Shown here one piece after another: positions 5,967 through 6,541 of a stretch of 6,541 bases of DNA. The notes below the pieces were generated by a model that saw only the letters and a list, made by a program, of their open reading frames with translations, was not told where the DNA came from and did no database searches. The first letter of the stretch is position 1; the number at the start of each line of letters is the position of its first letter. The position numbers and the translations under genes are program-made. Origin of the DNA: an uncultured Eubacterium sp. GTDB lineage: Bacteria; Bacillota; Clostridia; Peptostreptococcales; Anaerovoracaceae. The stretch spans positions 1 to 6,541 of the forward strand of contig CAJJPZ010000124.1 in the NCBI GenBank assembly GCA_905193765.1, in the 5' to 3' direction.

Positions 5967-6541
5967 TACATATACTGGCGCCGGTAAGAAATTATGAAAC
6001 GGCGAAAATGCAGATAGATGCAGGCGCAGACGAGATATATCTGGGCGTTGACGGAGGAGATTTCAACGTGTATTCCTACGGTGGCAGATTCAAAAGCATG
6101 AACAATGTAGTGACGCAGGTGGCAGACGTAGACGAGCTGGCGAAGATAAGCCGCTACTGCCGCAAGAAAGGCAGGCTCCTGCAGCTCACGATGAACATGC
6201 ACTACATTCCGAGAGAATTTGAAGAAGGATATATGGAGCATCTGAGAAACTGTGCACCTTACATCGATCAGGTCATAATTTCCAACGTAGGTCTGATAAG
6301 CAAAGTCCGCAAGGCAGGGATAGATATCCCGGTAGCTGCGGGCTCATTCACATTCATACCAAACAGTGAGATGATAAAATACCTGCAGAGCCTCGGCGTT
6401 GTCAGGGTCGTGCTGCCTCACGCATCAAGAGTCAGTGAGATCGCCAGGATACATGACGCTGTGCCGGATATGGAGCTTGAGATTTTCGCACTTATCGGAG
6501 GCGGCAACAACTGCGGCAGATGCATGATGTTCCACAGTCCG
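5963..6541 (+). CDS. Peptidase U32 family protein (probable Fe-S enzyme), 3'-truncated
   Basis: The frame is open from ATG 5963 to the right edge, giving the first 193 residues. The opening MIHILAPVRN...AGADEIYLGVD (1-30) is the classic start of the U32 fold, with the GADEIYLG signature at 21-28. It is followed by SMNNVV in place of the usual N-F-x(n) segment, the LTMNMHYIPREFE strand (75-86), VIISNVGLI (104-112), VVRVVLPHASRVSEIARI (146-163; family form LxRELSLxEI) and ELEIFALIGG (171-180). The family is misnamed as peptidases: UbiU/UbiV, TrhP (YegQ) and RlhA are linked to hydroxylation of quinone precursors, tRNA or rRNA, and UbiU/UbiV bind a 4Fe-4S cluster. Here the cysteine region reads NNCGRCMMF (Cys184, Cys187), a CxxC that differs from the usual pattern with a Cys before YSGRC; more cysteines may lie beyond the edge. 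The gene is translationally coupled to the carrier protein (ATGA), suggesting action on a carrier-bound or downstream substrate. That role is inference. Confidence 0.85.
   Translation, partial: MIHILAPVRNYETAKMQIDAGADEIYLGVDGGDFNVYSYGGRFKSMNNVVTQVADVDELAKISRYCRKKGRLLQLTMNMHYIPREFEEGYMEHLRNCAPYIDQVIISNVGLISKVRKAGIDIPVAAGSFTFIPNSEMIKYLQSLGVVRVVLPHASRVSEIARIHDAVPDMELEIFALIGGGNNCGRCMMFHSP

Overview
The window is one uninterrupted, co-directional (+ strand) gene block. It holds a 5'-truncated gene, four complete genes and a 3'-truncated gene, and no intergenic gap exceeds about 20 bases. The features point to an anaerobic Gram-positive, Clostridia-like bacterium: strong AGGAG/GAGGTGG-type ribosome binding sites, roughly balanced base composition, heavy use of ATA (Ile) and AGA/AGG (Arg) codons, a fused double-FtsX ABC permease of the Firmicutes kind, and an O2-independent-type U32 protein. 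This placement is inference from style and gene families; there is no rRNA or other marker gene.

Layout. (1) 2-1021: C-terminal 339 residues of a cysteine-rich protein whose first half resembles the DUF2889 family; its true start lies left of the window. (2) 1040-1741: MacB/LolD-type ABC ATPase. (3) 1741-4074: 777-residue permease with two FtsX-like halves and about eight membrane spans, starting on the stop codon of the ATPase gene (TAATG). (4) 4088-5743: AMP-forming acyl (probably fatty-acid-type) ligase. (5) 5727-5966: acyl carrier protein, starting inside the end of the ligase gene. (6) 5963-6541: peptidase-U32-family protein, starting in an ATGA overlap with the carrier protein gene and running off the right edge.

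How the genes may work together. The ligase and carrier protein make an obvious pair: the ligase would adenylate a carboxylic acid and load it onto the phosphopantetheine arm of the carrier. The U32 protein is translationally coupled to the carrier protein and carries a CxxC pair; characterised U32 relatives include iron-sulfur hydroxylation factors, so it could modify a carrier-bound substrate or the final product. The ABC pair could export the product, or act on lipids or lipoproteins at the membrane. The DUF2889-like protein has no assigned role. Read as a whole, the block looks like part of a small acyl-product (lipid or modified fatty acid) biosynthesis and export operon that continues beyond both edges. 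I do not recognise it as a described pathway, and the product is unknown. No RNA genes, mobile elements, CRISPR arrays, promoters or convincing terminators were seen.
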